Below, one piece after another: positions 13,530-20,568 of a DNA stretch of 24,264 bases. The stretch is from positions 1-24,264 of the forward strand of contig CANFIE010000010.1 in NCBI GenBank assembly GCA_947446625.1. Direction: 5' to 3'. Within the stretch, counting starts at the first letter, position 1. Every line of letters begins with the position of its first letter. The position numbers and the translations under genes were made by a program. The notes under the pieces are model-generated. The model ran no database searches. It saw nothing but the letters and a program-made list of their open reading frames with translations, and was not told the origin of the DNA. The stretch comes from Acetobacteraceae bacterium (GTDB taxonomy: Bacteria > Pseudomonadota > Alphaproteobacteria > Acetobacterales > Acetobacteraceae).

Positions 13530-16500
13530 TTGGCCAACAGCAACCTTCCTACAGTAGCCAACATTCAAGCGCGGCAGCCTGAGGCCAACGTTGCCTTCCC
13601 GGTGGTGGCGATAGGTGCTTCGGCTGGAGGGTTGGAGGCATGCAGCAAATTGCTGGATGCCATGCCTGCCAACCCGGGCATGGCCTTCGTGGTGGTGCAG
13701 CACCTGGATCCTAATCATGGCAGCCTCCTGGCTGACCTGTTGCAGGCCCACACCAGCATGCCGGTGGCGGAGGCAACGCAGGGCATCCTGTTGGTACGTG
13801 ACCATGTCTACGTGATTCCGCCTGGGCGATACCTGACCGTGGAGGCCGGCGCCCTGCATTTGGAACCGCCCGCAACAGGCCAGGCCACACGCCTGCCATT
13901 CGACCGCCTGCTGCACAGTATGGCGGCTGCCTGCGGGGCATGGGCCGCCTGCCTGGTGCTTTCTGGCAATGGTGCCGATGGCAGCCTTGGCCTCAAGGCC
14001 ATCAAGGCAGCAAGCGGCCTGGTATTGGCGCAACAGCCCGAGGAAGCCGAGCATGACGGCATGCCGGGCAGTGCCGTGATGAGTGGCGCGGTGGACCAGG
14101 TATTGCCGTTGGCTGAAATGCCCCAGGCGCTGATGGCCCATTCTTGGCAGCCGCAGACACCGAGGGAGCCGGCTGTAGACTGGCTGGCTCGCATTGTAGA
14201 CCTGCTGCGCTCCCGCACGGCGCATGATTTTTCACAGTACAAGCGCGGCACGCTGACCCGACGGGTACAGCGGCGCCTTGGCCTTGCCGGCCTGCTACCC
14301 GACGATACCCAGGGCTACCTGGACCTGCTGTCCCGCGATGCGCAGGAGCTTGGCATGCTGGCCAAGGACCTGCTGATTCACGTGACCAGCTTTTTCCGCG
14401 ACCCAGCCGTATTCGACTACATGGCCACCAAGATTATCCCCGGGCTACTGGCCCGCAGCCAGACGGAACAGCCCCTGCGTATCTGGGTGGCCGGGTGCAG
14501 CACTGGTGAGGAAGCCTATTCCCTCGCCATGCTGTTTCGCGAGCAGATGTCGCTGTCGCAGCATCCTGGCAAGTTGCAGATCTTCGCCTCCGATATCGAC
14601 CCCGATGCGGTGGCCACAGCCCGCGATGGGCTTTACCCGCAGGGTATCGAGGCCGAGGTGTCGCCGGCGCGGATTGCGCGCTTCTTTCAGCATGACGCCT
14701 ATGGCTGGCGCGTGCGGCCGGAGTTGCGCTCGGCGGTGGTGTTTACCGTACAGGATGTGTTGACCGACCCTCCCTTCTCCAGGCTCGACCTCATCTCCTG
14801 CCGCAACATGCTTATCTACCTGCGGCCGGAAGCGCAGGAGACCGTGCTGGCCAATTTCCACTTTGCGCTTGGCCGGGGTGGGCTGCTGTTGCTGGGCAGC
14901 GCGGAATCGGCAGGCAATGCCGAAGGCCGCTTCGAGTTGGTGGGCAAGGCTGAACGACTGTACCGCCAAATTGGCCGCCGCCGTGCCGCCGATGTGGGCT
15001 TGCCCTACCCCATGGTGGATGGCCCGCGCGGCGTGTTGCGCGCTGGTGCCGGGCGCGGCGCCGCGCGGCATGGCGCCCTGGCCGAATTGTGCCGGCGGCT
15101 GGTGGCAGAAGCCTATTCGCCGGCTGCGGTGCTAATCAACCAGCAGCATGACTGTCTGTATTCGCTGGGGCCGATTGAGTGCTACCTGCGCGTGGCGCCC
15201 GGCCACCCAACGCATGATCTGTTGGCCATGGCACATGAGCGCCTGCGCGGCCGCTTGCGCGCCGCCATTCAGCAGGTGGCGGAAACCCGGATGCTGGTGG
15301 TGGTGACCAGTGGTGACGGTGACTTCAACATAGAACTGCGCCCAGCGACCACCGAGGGCGAGGACCTTGTGCTGGTTTGCTTCGTTGACATTCCCCGGGC
15401 GCTGGTGCGCACGGCCCAGGATGTACCGCCACTGGACCTGCCGCGGGTGACGGCGTTGGAACGTGAGTTGACAACGGCGCGTGCTGAACTGAGCGGTGCC
15501 GTGCATGAGTTGCAGGTGGCGCGCGAGGACCAGAAGGCGATCAATGAGGAAGCGCGGTCAGTCAACGAGGAATTCCAGTCCACGAATGAGGAATTGTTGA
15601 CCTCCAAGGAGGAATTGCAGTCACTCAATGAGGAGTTGACTGCGCTGAACGGCCAGTTGCAGGAAACCCTGGAGCGCCAGCGTACCACCTCCTCGGACCT
15701 GCAGAACGTGCTCTACAGCACCGAGGTGGCGACCCTGTTTCTTGATAATGAGATGCGCATCCGCTTCTTCACGCCGGCGACGCGCGCATTGTTCAACGTG
15801 ATACCAACCGATGTGGGCCGGCCGCTTGCCGACCTGACACCACTGGCGGTGGACAGTGCCCTGCAGGAGGATGCAGTGGCGGTGCGGCAAAGCCTGCAGC
15901 CGATTGAGCGGGAGATTGAGGCCAGTGGCGGTACCTGGTTCAACCGCAGGATGCTGCCTTACCGCACGCATGACAATACCGTGAGCGGCGTTGTGGTAAC
16001 CTTCACTGACATCACTGAGCGGAAGCACCACAGGGAAGCCCTGCAGGCAGCGCAGGAGCAGGCCGAGTTGGCCAATCGCGCCAAGTCCCGCTTTCTTGCC
16101 GCTGCCAGCCATGATTTGCGCCAGCCACTGCAAACCCTGCTGCTGCTGCAGTCGCTGTTGACCGACATGGTGGAAGGTGAAGCGGCGCTGAAGGTGGTAG
16201 CGATGCTGGACCCCACCTTGAATGCCATGACCGGCATGCTGAACGCGCTGCTCGATATCAACCAGATTGATGCCGGTACGCTGCGCTGCAAACCGGTGCC
16301 CTTTCGCATTGGTGACCTGCTGGCGCGTTTGCATGACGAGTTCGCCTATCATGCCAAGGCGCAGGGGTTGGAATTCAGGTTGATGTCCTGCGGCGCCACT
16401 GTCCTCAGTGATCCGCGCCTGTTGGAGCAGATGCTGCGCAACCTGCTTTCCAATGCGCTGAAATACACCACCAAGGGCAAGGTGCTGGTAGGCTGCCGCC

Positions 16501-17825
16501 GGCGCGGTGCCACATTGGTGGTGGAGGTGTGGGATACCGGCATCGGCATTCCCAGAGACCAGCTGGACGCAATCTTCAACGAATACCACCAGTTGGACAA
16601 CGCAGCGCGAGAGCCTGGGCGCGGGCTTGGGCTCGGGCTCTCCATCGTGCAGCGGCTTGGCAAGCTGCTTGGCCATGCGGTGCAGGTCCGTTCAGACCAG
16701 CACCACGGCTCCTGCTTCACTGTGGTGTTGCCCTTGGCCGAGGCGGGTCCTGGGCAAGGGGCCAGCCTGGCGCTGCCGCGCAGCGTCCGGGCCAAGGACG
16801 AGGGCGTCATTCTGCTGGTCGAAGACAACGCGGAATTGCTGGCCTTACTGGCGCAGCTGCTGCGCGCCGCTGGGCATGAGGTAGCGACCGCGCTGGATGG
16901 CGTGGCAGCACTGAAGCTGGTGGCTGATGGGGTCGTTCGCCCCGATCTGTTGCTCTCGGACTTCAACCTGCCGAATGGGCTGAATGGCCTGCAACTTACC
17001 ATGCGGCTGCGCAGCGCCTTACATCTGGACCTGCCGGTCATCATCCTGACCGGCGATATTTCCACCGAAACGCTGCGCGACATAGCGCGCCAGGGTTGCG
17101 TGCACTTGCACAAGCCGGTTACCGCCCAGGCGATGACCCAAGCCGTGCGCACGCTGTTGCTGGCCGCCGCTGCACCGCCGCAGGCGTTGTTGGCTGCGCC
17201 CGCGCCCGGCGTTGCCTCGGCGCGCATCTACCTGGTGGATGACGATACCCTGATGCGCACGGCAATGCGCGAAGTGTTGCAGCAGGCGGGCTGGACCGTA
17301 CTGGACTTCGCGGCCTGCGAAGCCTTCCTTGCCGCCTATCAGCCAGGAGGCGAAGCCTGCCTGCTGCTTGACGCCTATTTACCTGGCATGTCCGGCATGC
17401 AGTTGCTGCAGCGCATGGCTGTGGCGGGACCGCATTTGCCCACCATCATGATGACCGGCAACAGTGACGTGCCAATGGCGGTGGAAGCAATGCGGGCAGG
17501 TGCGGCAGACTTCATCGAGAAGCCCATGCACCGCGAGGAATTGCTTGCCAGCATCAGCCACGCGCTCGAACTGTCGCGTGATTCGGGCAAGCGTCAGGAA
17601 TGGCAGGAAACCGCGGCGAAACAGGTGGCGCAGCTGACCCTGCGGCAACGCCAGGTGATGGAAATGGTGCTGGCCGGCGCGCCGAGCAAGAATATCGCGG
17701 CGGACCTTGGCATCAGCCAACGCACTGTGGAAAACCATCGCGCGGCCATCATGCACAAGACCGGGTCGAAGTCGCTGCCTGCCCTGGCGCGGCTGGCACT
17801 GGCAGCAATGGTCGAGCGACGTTAA
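13530..17825 (+). CDS. CheB-CheR-PAS-histidine kinase-REC-REC-LuxR multidomain sensory regulator
   Basis: A single chain of about 1431 residues. In order: CheB methylesterase (about 23-205; S31 in IGASAGG, H58 in VQHLDPNH, D150 in GNGADGS); CheR methyltransferase (about 225-480; SAM site VAGCSTGEEAYSLAM, then DLISCRNMLIYL); a linker domain; a Glu-rich coiled coil (about 640-720, NEEFQSTNEEL type); PAS (about 725-830); HisKA with H861 (SHDLRQPLQ); HATPase (LLSNALKYT, DTGIGIP, GLGLGLSIV). REC1 has phosphoacceptor D1144 and REC2 D1281 with K1331, and a FixJ/NarL-type LuxR helix-turn-helix (1369-1424) closes the chain. All catalytic residues look intact. It probably carries a signal from an unknown input to DNA in one polypeptide. 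I prefer the TTG at 13530 (GGAG 7 nt upstream) to the TTG at 13476; no ATG precedes CheB. No chemoreceptor gene is nearby; stress genes flank it. Confidence 0.92.
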   Translation: MANSNLPTVANIQARQPEANVAFPVVAIGASAGGLEACSKLLDAMPANPGMAFVVVQHLDPNHGSLLADLLQAHTSMPVAEATQGILLVRDHVYVIPPGRYLTVEAGALHLEPPATGQATRLPFDRLLHSMAAACGAWAACLVLSGNGADGSLGLKAIKAASGLVLAQQPEEAEHDGMPGSAVMSGAVDQVLPLAEMPQALMAHSWQPQTPREPAVDWLARIVDLLRSRTAHDFSQYKRGTLTRRVQRRLGLAGLLPDDTQGYLDLLSRDAQELGMLAKDLLIHVTSFFRDPAVFDYMATKIIPGLLARSQTEQPLRIWVAGCSTGEEAYSLAMLFREQMSLSQHPGKLQIFASDIDPDAVATARDGLYPQGIEAEVSPARIARFFQHDAYGWRVRPELRSAVVFTVQDVLTDPPFSRLDLISCRNMLIYLRPEAQETVLANFHFALGRGGLLLLGSAESAGNAEGRFELVGKAERLYRQIGRRRAADVGLPYPMVDGPRGVLRAGAGRGAARHGALAELCRRLVAEAYSPAAVLINQQHDCLYSLGPIECYLRVAPGHPTHDLLAMAHERLRGRLRAAIQQVAETRMLVVVTSGDGDFNIELRPATTEGEDLVLVCFVDIPRALVRTAQDVPPLDLPRVTALERELTTARAELSGAVHELQVAREDQKAINEEARSVNEEFQSTNEELLTSKEELQSLNEELTALNGQLQETLERQRTTSSDLQNVLYSTEVATLFLDNEMRIRFFTPATRALFNVIPTDVGRPLADLTPLAVDSALQEDAVAVRQSLQPIEREIEASGGTWFNRRMLPYRTHDNTVSGVVVTFTDITERKHHREALQAAQEQAELANRAKSRFLAAASHDLRQPLQTLLLLQSLLTDMVEGEAALKVVAMLDPTLNAMTGMLNALLDINQIDAGTLRCKPVPFRIGDLLARLHDEFAYHAKAQGLEFRLMSCGATVLSDPRLLEQMLRNLLSNALKYTTKGKVLVGCRRRGATLVVEVWDTGIGIPRDQLDAIFNEYHQLDNAAREPGRGLGLGLSIVQRLGKLLGHAVQVRSDQHHGSCFTVVLPLAEAGPGQGASLALPRSVRAKDEGVILLVEDNAELLALLAQLLRAAGHEVATALDGVAALKLVADGVVRPDLLLSDFNLPNGLNGLQLTMRLRSALHLDLPVIILTGDISTETLRDIARQGCVHLHKPVTAQAMTQAVRTLLLAAAAPPQALLAAPAPGVASARIYLVDDDTLMRTAMREVLQQAGWTVLDFAACEAFLAAYQPGGEACLLLDAYLPGMSGMQLLQRMAVAGPHLPTIMMTGNSDVPMAVEAMRAGAADFIEKPMHREELLASISHALELSRDSGKRQEWQETAAKQVAQLTLRQRQVMEMVLAGAPSKNIAADLGISQRTVENHRAAIMHKTGSKSLPALARLALAAMVERR

Positions 17826-17844
17826 CGCCGCCCGACCTGGTCGT

Positions 17845-18312
17845 TCAGCCGCGCGGCGAAGCCAGCGGCGGGCGCCCGGTGCGGAACACAGCATCGGCGC
17901 CCCGCTTCTGCGCCTCTGACATAGTAGCGTAGAGCAAGCCAAAGCTCGCTCCCAGCTTGACCAATTCCTGCGCGTGCAGCTCGGAGATTTGTGCGTAGTC
18001 GACCATGTTCTCGGCGGCGGTCATGTTGGGCAGCCGGCTGCCACGCAGGTGGAAGCGCGCATGCAGTTCGGTGGCGTTCTCGCGCGTCTGCCTGGCGAAT
18101 TCTTCCCATTGGGGTTGCTGGGCCGGGGTGATGGCAAGCTGGGTGTGTAACTGGGCCAGATGGCGCTCCATGTTCTGGGCCATCTGCGCTGGGGTAAGGC
18201 TACGCTCCCGTTGATGGGTGGGCGTGGGTGGCGCAGCAACTGGGCTGCCCTGCGCCATGGCATTGATGGGCAGCATGACGCCGAGCATCAGCAGCATTCG
18301 CAGTGAGGGCAT
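17845..18312 (-). CDS. Spy/CpxP-like periplasmic LTXXQ-motif protein
   Basis: A 155-residue exported protein with a signal peptide ending AMA (cleavage near residue 20). The mature part is helical with two LTxxQ-type motifs, LTPAQ (39-43) and ITPAQ (61-65), followed by QWEEFARQTRENA. Spy and CpxP share this motif and act as ATP-independent chaperones or envelope-stress modulators. Here the role is inferred from motif, size and export. The ATG at 18312 has GGAG 8 nt upstream. It follows the Gly/Tyr-rich gene on the same strand (51 bp). Only 19 bp separate its stop from that of the sensor gene. Confidence 0.8.
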   Translation of the reverse strand: MPSLRMLLMLGVMLPINAMAQGSPVAAPPTPTHQRERSLTPAQMAQNMERHLAQLHTQLAITPAQQPQWEEFARQTRENATELHARFHLRGSRLPNMTAAENMVDYAQISELHAQELVKLGASFGLLYATMSEAQKRGADAVFRTGRPPLASPRG

Positions 18313-18363
18313 GGAGATGCTCCGGTAGGGTGGGGGTTTGAGATGGCAGTGCATCGGGCGCGC

Positions 18364-18708
18364 CTAGCGACCGTAGTAGTAGGCTGGTGGCGGCCCACCG
18401 TAGTAGCCGCGCCTGGCAGGCGGGTAGTAGACCGGCGGCGGTGGCGCGTAATACCGGCCCTGGCCCAGAACGGCGCCACCAATGATGGCACCCAACCCAA
18501 GACCCAAGAGCGCACCGCCAAATTGGCCGCCATCGCCGCGTCCGCGCCCATCGTCTCGGCCGCCGCCACCGCGGGGACCTCCGCCATGCTGGGCGGCTGC
18601 GAGCGGGATGGCCAGTGACAGGGCCATGGCAACGGAGAGCGCCGCCAGAAGCCGCGGATGCCTTGGCCTGATCGCGCATGCAGTGGCAGTGAGGAGTTGA
18701 TTTGCCAT
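18364..18708 (-). CDS. Gly-rich, Tyr/Pro-rich exported protein of unknown function
   Basis: A 114-residue protein with a long signal peptide or anchor (to about residue 39, AAA-Q), a Gly/Arg/Asp-rich low-complexity stretch (42-62), a glycine-zipper hydrophobic segment (GGALLGLGLGAIIGGAVLG, 64-82) and a Tyr/Pro-rich tail (YYAPPPPVYYPP onward). Proteins of this composition are usually annotated as hypothetical membrane or envelope proteins. The glycine zipper suggests insertion or oligomerisation in a membrane. AGAGG precedes the ATG at 18708. It is first in a two-gene unit with the Spy-like gene and has a palindrome and a motif copy upstream. Confidence 0.7.
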   Translation of the reverse strand: MANQLLTATACAIRPRHPRLLAALSVAMALSLAIPLAAAQHGGGPRGGGGRDDGRGRGDGGQFGGALLGLGLGAIIGGAVLGQGRYYAPPPPVYYPPARRGYYGGPPPAYYYGR

Positions 18709-18754
18709 GGGACCTCTGGCGACCTGCTGGTGAACTGACCGGAGGGATTTGGGC

Positions 18755-18792
18755 AGCACCGGTGCTCAAACGAGGATCGGAAATTACGCAGC
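18755..18792 (-). promoter_or_regulatory. 12-bp palindrome and recurring motif copy C in a divergent promoter region
   Basis: AGCACCGGTGCT (18755-18766) is a perfect palindrome. Eleven bases away lies CGGAAATTACGCAGC (18778-18792), a copy of the stress-gene motif, 70 bp upstream of the leftward Gly/Tyr-rich gene. To the right, AGCAGGG CGCCA (18794-18805) can pair with TGGCG (18812-18816) and CCCTGCT (18822-18828). The rightward His-rich gene starts at 18908. Confidence 0.4.
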
Positions 18793-18907
18793 AAGCAGGG
18801 CGCCATGCTGTTGGCGCGGGGCCCTGCTGGCTGGGTGTTTTCCGACGCTGCCTTGGCCCGTTGAGGCACGCCTAGAAGGAGAGTGTCACCCGAAGAGGAA
18901 CGCTCTC

Positions 18908-19117
18908 ATGCCGCATACCGTCACGCACCCCGCCAGTACTGATCACACCAAGGCCGCGCTGCACAGCGCTGCCTCGGCACATCATCACCTGGAAGCCGCC
19001 AACAGCCACGCCAATGGCAAGCCGCAGGACGCCAAGACCCACGCCACTGCGGCGCAGGAACACGGCGCCAAGGCCGAGAAGCACAGCGCGGCGGCGCACG
19101 CTGCCACCCACAAATAG
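18908..19117 (+). CDS. Small His/Ala-rich soluble protein, function unknown
   Basis: A 69-residue protein with 13 His and 20 Ala and no Cys, Arg, Trp, Tyr or Phe. It has no signal peptide or membrane segment and is predicted to be helical or disordered. It includes an HHH run (25-27) and repeated HA/KA units (AKTHATAAQEHGAKAEKH). I do not recognise a family. Histidine density suggests metal or acid buffering, and the Ala/Lys pattern recalls histone-H1-like proteins; both ideas are speculative. AGAGGAA 8 nt upstream supports the ATG at 18908. A strong terminator follows directly. Confidence 0.7.
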   Translation: MPHTVTHPASTDHTKAALHSAASAHHHLEAANSHANGKPQDAKTHATAAQEHGAKAEKHSAAAHAATHK

Positions 19118-19126
19118 CCACGCCTC

Positions 19127-19149
19127 GGGGGCCGCATTGCGGCCCCCTT
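19127..19149 (+). terminator. Intrinsic-type terminator after the His/Ala-rich gene
   Basis: A perfect 9-bp GC stem (GGGGGCCGC 19127-19135 with GCGGCCCCC 19139-19147) with an ATT loop, followed by only TT. It starts 10 bp after the stop codon. Read-through into the OmpA lipoprotein gene (start 19178) is possible because the U-tract is short. Confidence 0.7.
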
Positions 19150-19177
19150 CCCGGCAACATTGGTGAAGGAGATGACG

Positions 19178-19663
19178 ATGCCGACTTCCCCCGGCGCTAT
19201 TGCCAGGGTGGCGGTGCTGTTCGGTTTCAGCCTGTTGGCTGGATGCGCGAGCAACACAACACCGCCCATGGCCGCTGCCGTGCCGTACAACCCGCCGCCG
19301 GTTGCGTTGACCACTGCGCCGGCCAATGAGGTTGTTTGGTACCATGTGAACTTTGCCACTGGCAGCAGCACGATTGATGCCGAAGGCCGTGAGGTGGTGG
19401 ACCGTGCCGCCGGCCTGATGAGTACCAGCCCCATGCTACTCGCCACAGTGGTTGGCCGAACTGATCCCGTAGGCACCGATGCCGAAAACATGCGTCTCTC
19501 GCGCAACCGGGCACTGGCGGTGCGGCGCGCCTTGCTGGCAACCGGCAAGGTGACCGCGAAGCGCATTGAAACGCGCTGGACCGGCATGCGCCGGCAGGGT
19601 GATTTGGTGCCACCTGACATGGCTGATGCCAGCAGCCGCGCAGCCGATATCGGCCTGCACTGA
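19178..19663 (+). CDS. OmpA-family lipoprotein
   Basis: A 161-residue protein. The signal sequence ends in a lipobox (LLAGC, Cys23), followed by a Pro/Ala linker and an OmpA-like peptidoglycan-binding domain (about 50-155). The core signature is GRTDPVGTDAENMRLSRNRA, matching TDxxGxxxxNxxLSxxRA, and the Asp and Arg that hold diaminopimelate are present. The end (SSRAADIGLH) departs from the usual NRRVEI. I chose the ATG at 19178 because AAGGAG is 6 nt upstream and it gives a normal signal peptide. Probable role: tethering the outer membrane to peptidoglycan. Confidence 0.85.
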   Translation: MPTSPGAIARVAVLFGFSLLAGCASNTTPPMAAAVPYNPPPVALTTAPANEVVWYHVNFATGSSTIDAEGREVVDRAAGLMSTSPMLLATVVGRTDPVGTDAENMRLSRNRALAVRRALLATGKVTAKRIETRWTGMRRQGDLVPPDMADASSRAADIGLH

Positions 19664-19751
19664 AGGGGCGCTGGCCCAAACGGCAGCAGCGGCCCTGTTG
19701 AAAAGTGCCACCTTCGTCGCGCCTTGCCTCTAAACCTTAGGAACCTCCCCC

Positions 19752-19904
19752 ATGCGCTCAAATCTTCCGCCGATGCTCACCCTGCTGGCTCTGCTGTTCG
19801 CGGTGCCGCTGTTGGCTGCCTGCAACACCACGGAGGGTGCTGGCCGCGATCTTTCGGCGGCGGGCCGTGCCGTGACGAACAGCGCCGAGAAGCACTCGCC
19901 CTAG
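19752..19904 (+). CDS. Entericidin-like small lipoprotein
   Basis: A short gene of 50 residues: MRSNLPPMLTLLALLFAVPL, then the lipobox LAAC (Cys24), then NTTEGAGRDLSAAGRAVTNS and a short charged end. The post-Cys pattern N-T-x-x-G-x-G-x-D-x-x-x-x-G-x-A is that of entericidin A/B (EcnA/EcnB). In E. coli these form an antidote/bacteriolytic lipopeptide pair; in alphaproteobacteria single copies are common and their role is unclear. No second copy is present here. AGGAA lies 8 nt upstream of the ATG. A terminator follows 36 bp after the stop. Confidence 0.85.
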   Translation: MRSNLPPMLTLLALLFAVPLLAACNTTEGAGRDLSAAGRAVTNSAEKHSP

Positions 19905-19940
19905 GCATCAGGCCGGCCTGGCCCAACACCCGAAACGTTG

Positions 19941-19971
19941 AGGAGCGCCGGCAGTCTGTCGGCGCTCCTTT
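19941..19971 (+). terminator. Intrinsic terminator of the entericidin-like gene
   Basis: A perfect 10-bp stem (AGGAGCGCCG 19941-19950 with CGGCGCTCCT 19960-19969) with a 9-nt loop, followed by TTCGCTGTT. Its position after the stop fits rightward termination. Confidence 0.8.
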
Positions 19972-20012
19972 CGCTGTTCAGGTCGCTGCCAGATGCTCAG
20001 CGCAAGCTCAGC

Positions 20013-20043
20013 AAAAAGGGGTGGCAGCCTGCGCCGCCACCCC
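20013..20043 (-). terminator. Intrinsic terminator of the PRC-barrel gene
   Basis: On the minus strand GGGGTGGC (20043-20036) pairs with GCCACCCC (20025-20018) and is followed directly by TTTTT (20017-20013). It lies 11 bp past the stop of the PRC-barrel gene and is the clearest intrinsic terminator in the window. Confidence 0.88.
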
Positions 20044-20054
20044 GTTGGCAATGA

Positions 20055-20489
20055 TCAGTTCTGCGTGCGGTAGTGGAACACCGGGCGGTTCTGCAGGGTA
20101 TCCTTGGTGGCGCCTGCCAGCATCCAGTGGCCCTCGGGCGCCACGAAGCGCAGCTCGGCGAAGGGGAGCGAGACAAGGCGCTCACCCATGCCGAGGAAGC
20201 CGCCAACCGAGATGACCGCGGTCAGCACGGTGTTGCTGCTGGTGACCAGAAGCTCCTCGATCTCGCCGATCGACTCACCCCTTTCATTATACACGTGCGA
20301 GCCGATTATCTTGCTGGCGCGCTCCCGCAGCAGGATCAACTGCTGGGCGGTGGGTGGGCCGGTTACGCGGTCCACCGCGCGCGAAACCATGTTGCTGCCT
20401 GGTGCCACGGCAGGCGGCGTGCCCTGGCCGAAGGCCAGCAGCGGTGCGCTGACAAGGGCAGCGGTAAGCATTGGGAAGGTGAAGCGCAT
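20055..20489 (-). CDS. Exported PRC-barrel domain protein
   Basis: A 144-residue protein with a signal peptide (MRFTFPMLTAALVSAPLLAF, cleavage near 20-22), a Pro/Ala linker and a PRC-barrel-like domain (about 55-139): ASKIIGSHVYNERGESIGEI, EELLVTSSNTVLTAVISVGG, GERLVSLPFAELRF. Such periplasmic PRC-barrel proteins are common in alphaproteobacteria and are often stress-related; their ligand is unknown. AAGGA 9 nt upstream supports the ATG at 20489. It follows the OmpA-like gene in the same direction after 79 bp, with a hairpin between them. Confidence 0.85.
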   Translation of the reverse strand: MRFTFPMLTAALVSAPLLAFGQGTPPAVAPGSNMVSRAVDRVTGPPTAQQLILLRERASKIIGSHVYNERGESIGEIEELLVTSSNTVLTAVISVGGFLGMGERLVSLPFAELRFVAPEGHWMLAGATKDTLQNRPVFHYRTQN

Positions 20490-20514
20490 GGGTTGATTCC
20501 TTGCTGAGAGGGAC

Positions 20515-20537
20515 GCCAGGCAGCGTGACTGCCTGGC
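20515..20537 (-). terminator. Intercistronic hairpin between the OmpA-like and PRC-barrel genes
   Basis: A perfect 9-bp stem (GCCAGGCAG 20515-20523 with CTGCCTGGC 20529-20537) with a 5-nt loop and no U-run after it. It may partly terminate the OmpA-like transcript or stabilise its 3' end, giving different levels of the two proteins. Confidence 0.5.
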
Positions 20538-20568
20538 ATGAACGGTAAGGGAGACGGCGTCGCGCGGT

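Noticed and set aside
15530..15665. Tandem DNA repeats in the middle of the sensor gene
   Set aside because: The repetition comes from the NEEL/EEL heptads of a coiled coil that is typical of CheB-CheR-PAS proteins; it is protein-level, not a DNA repeat element.
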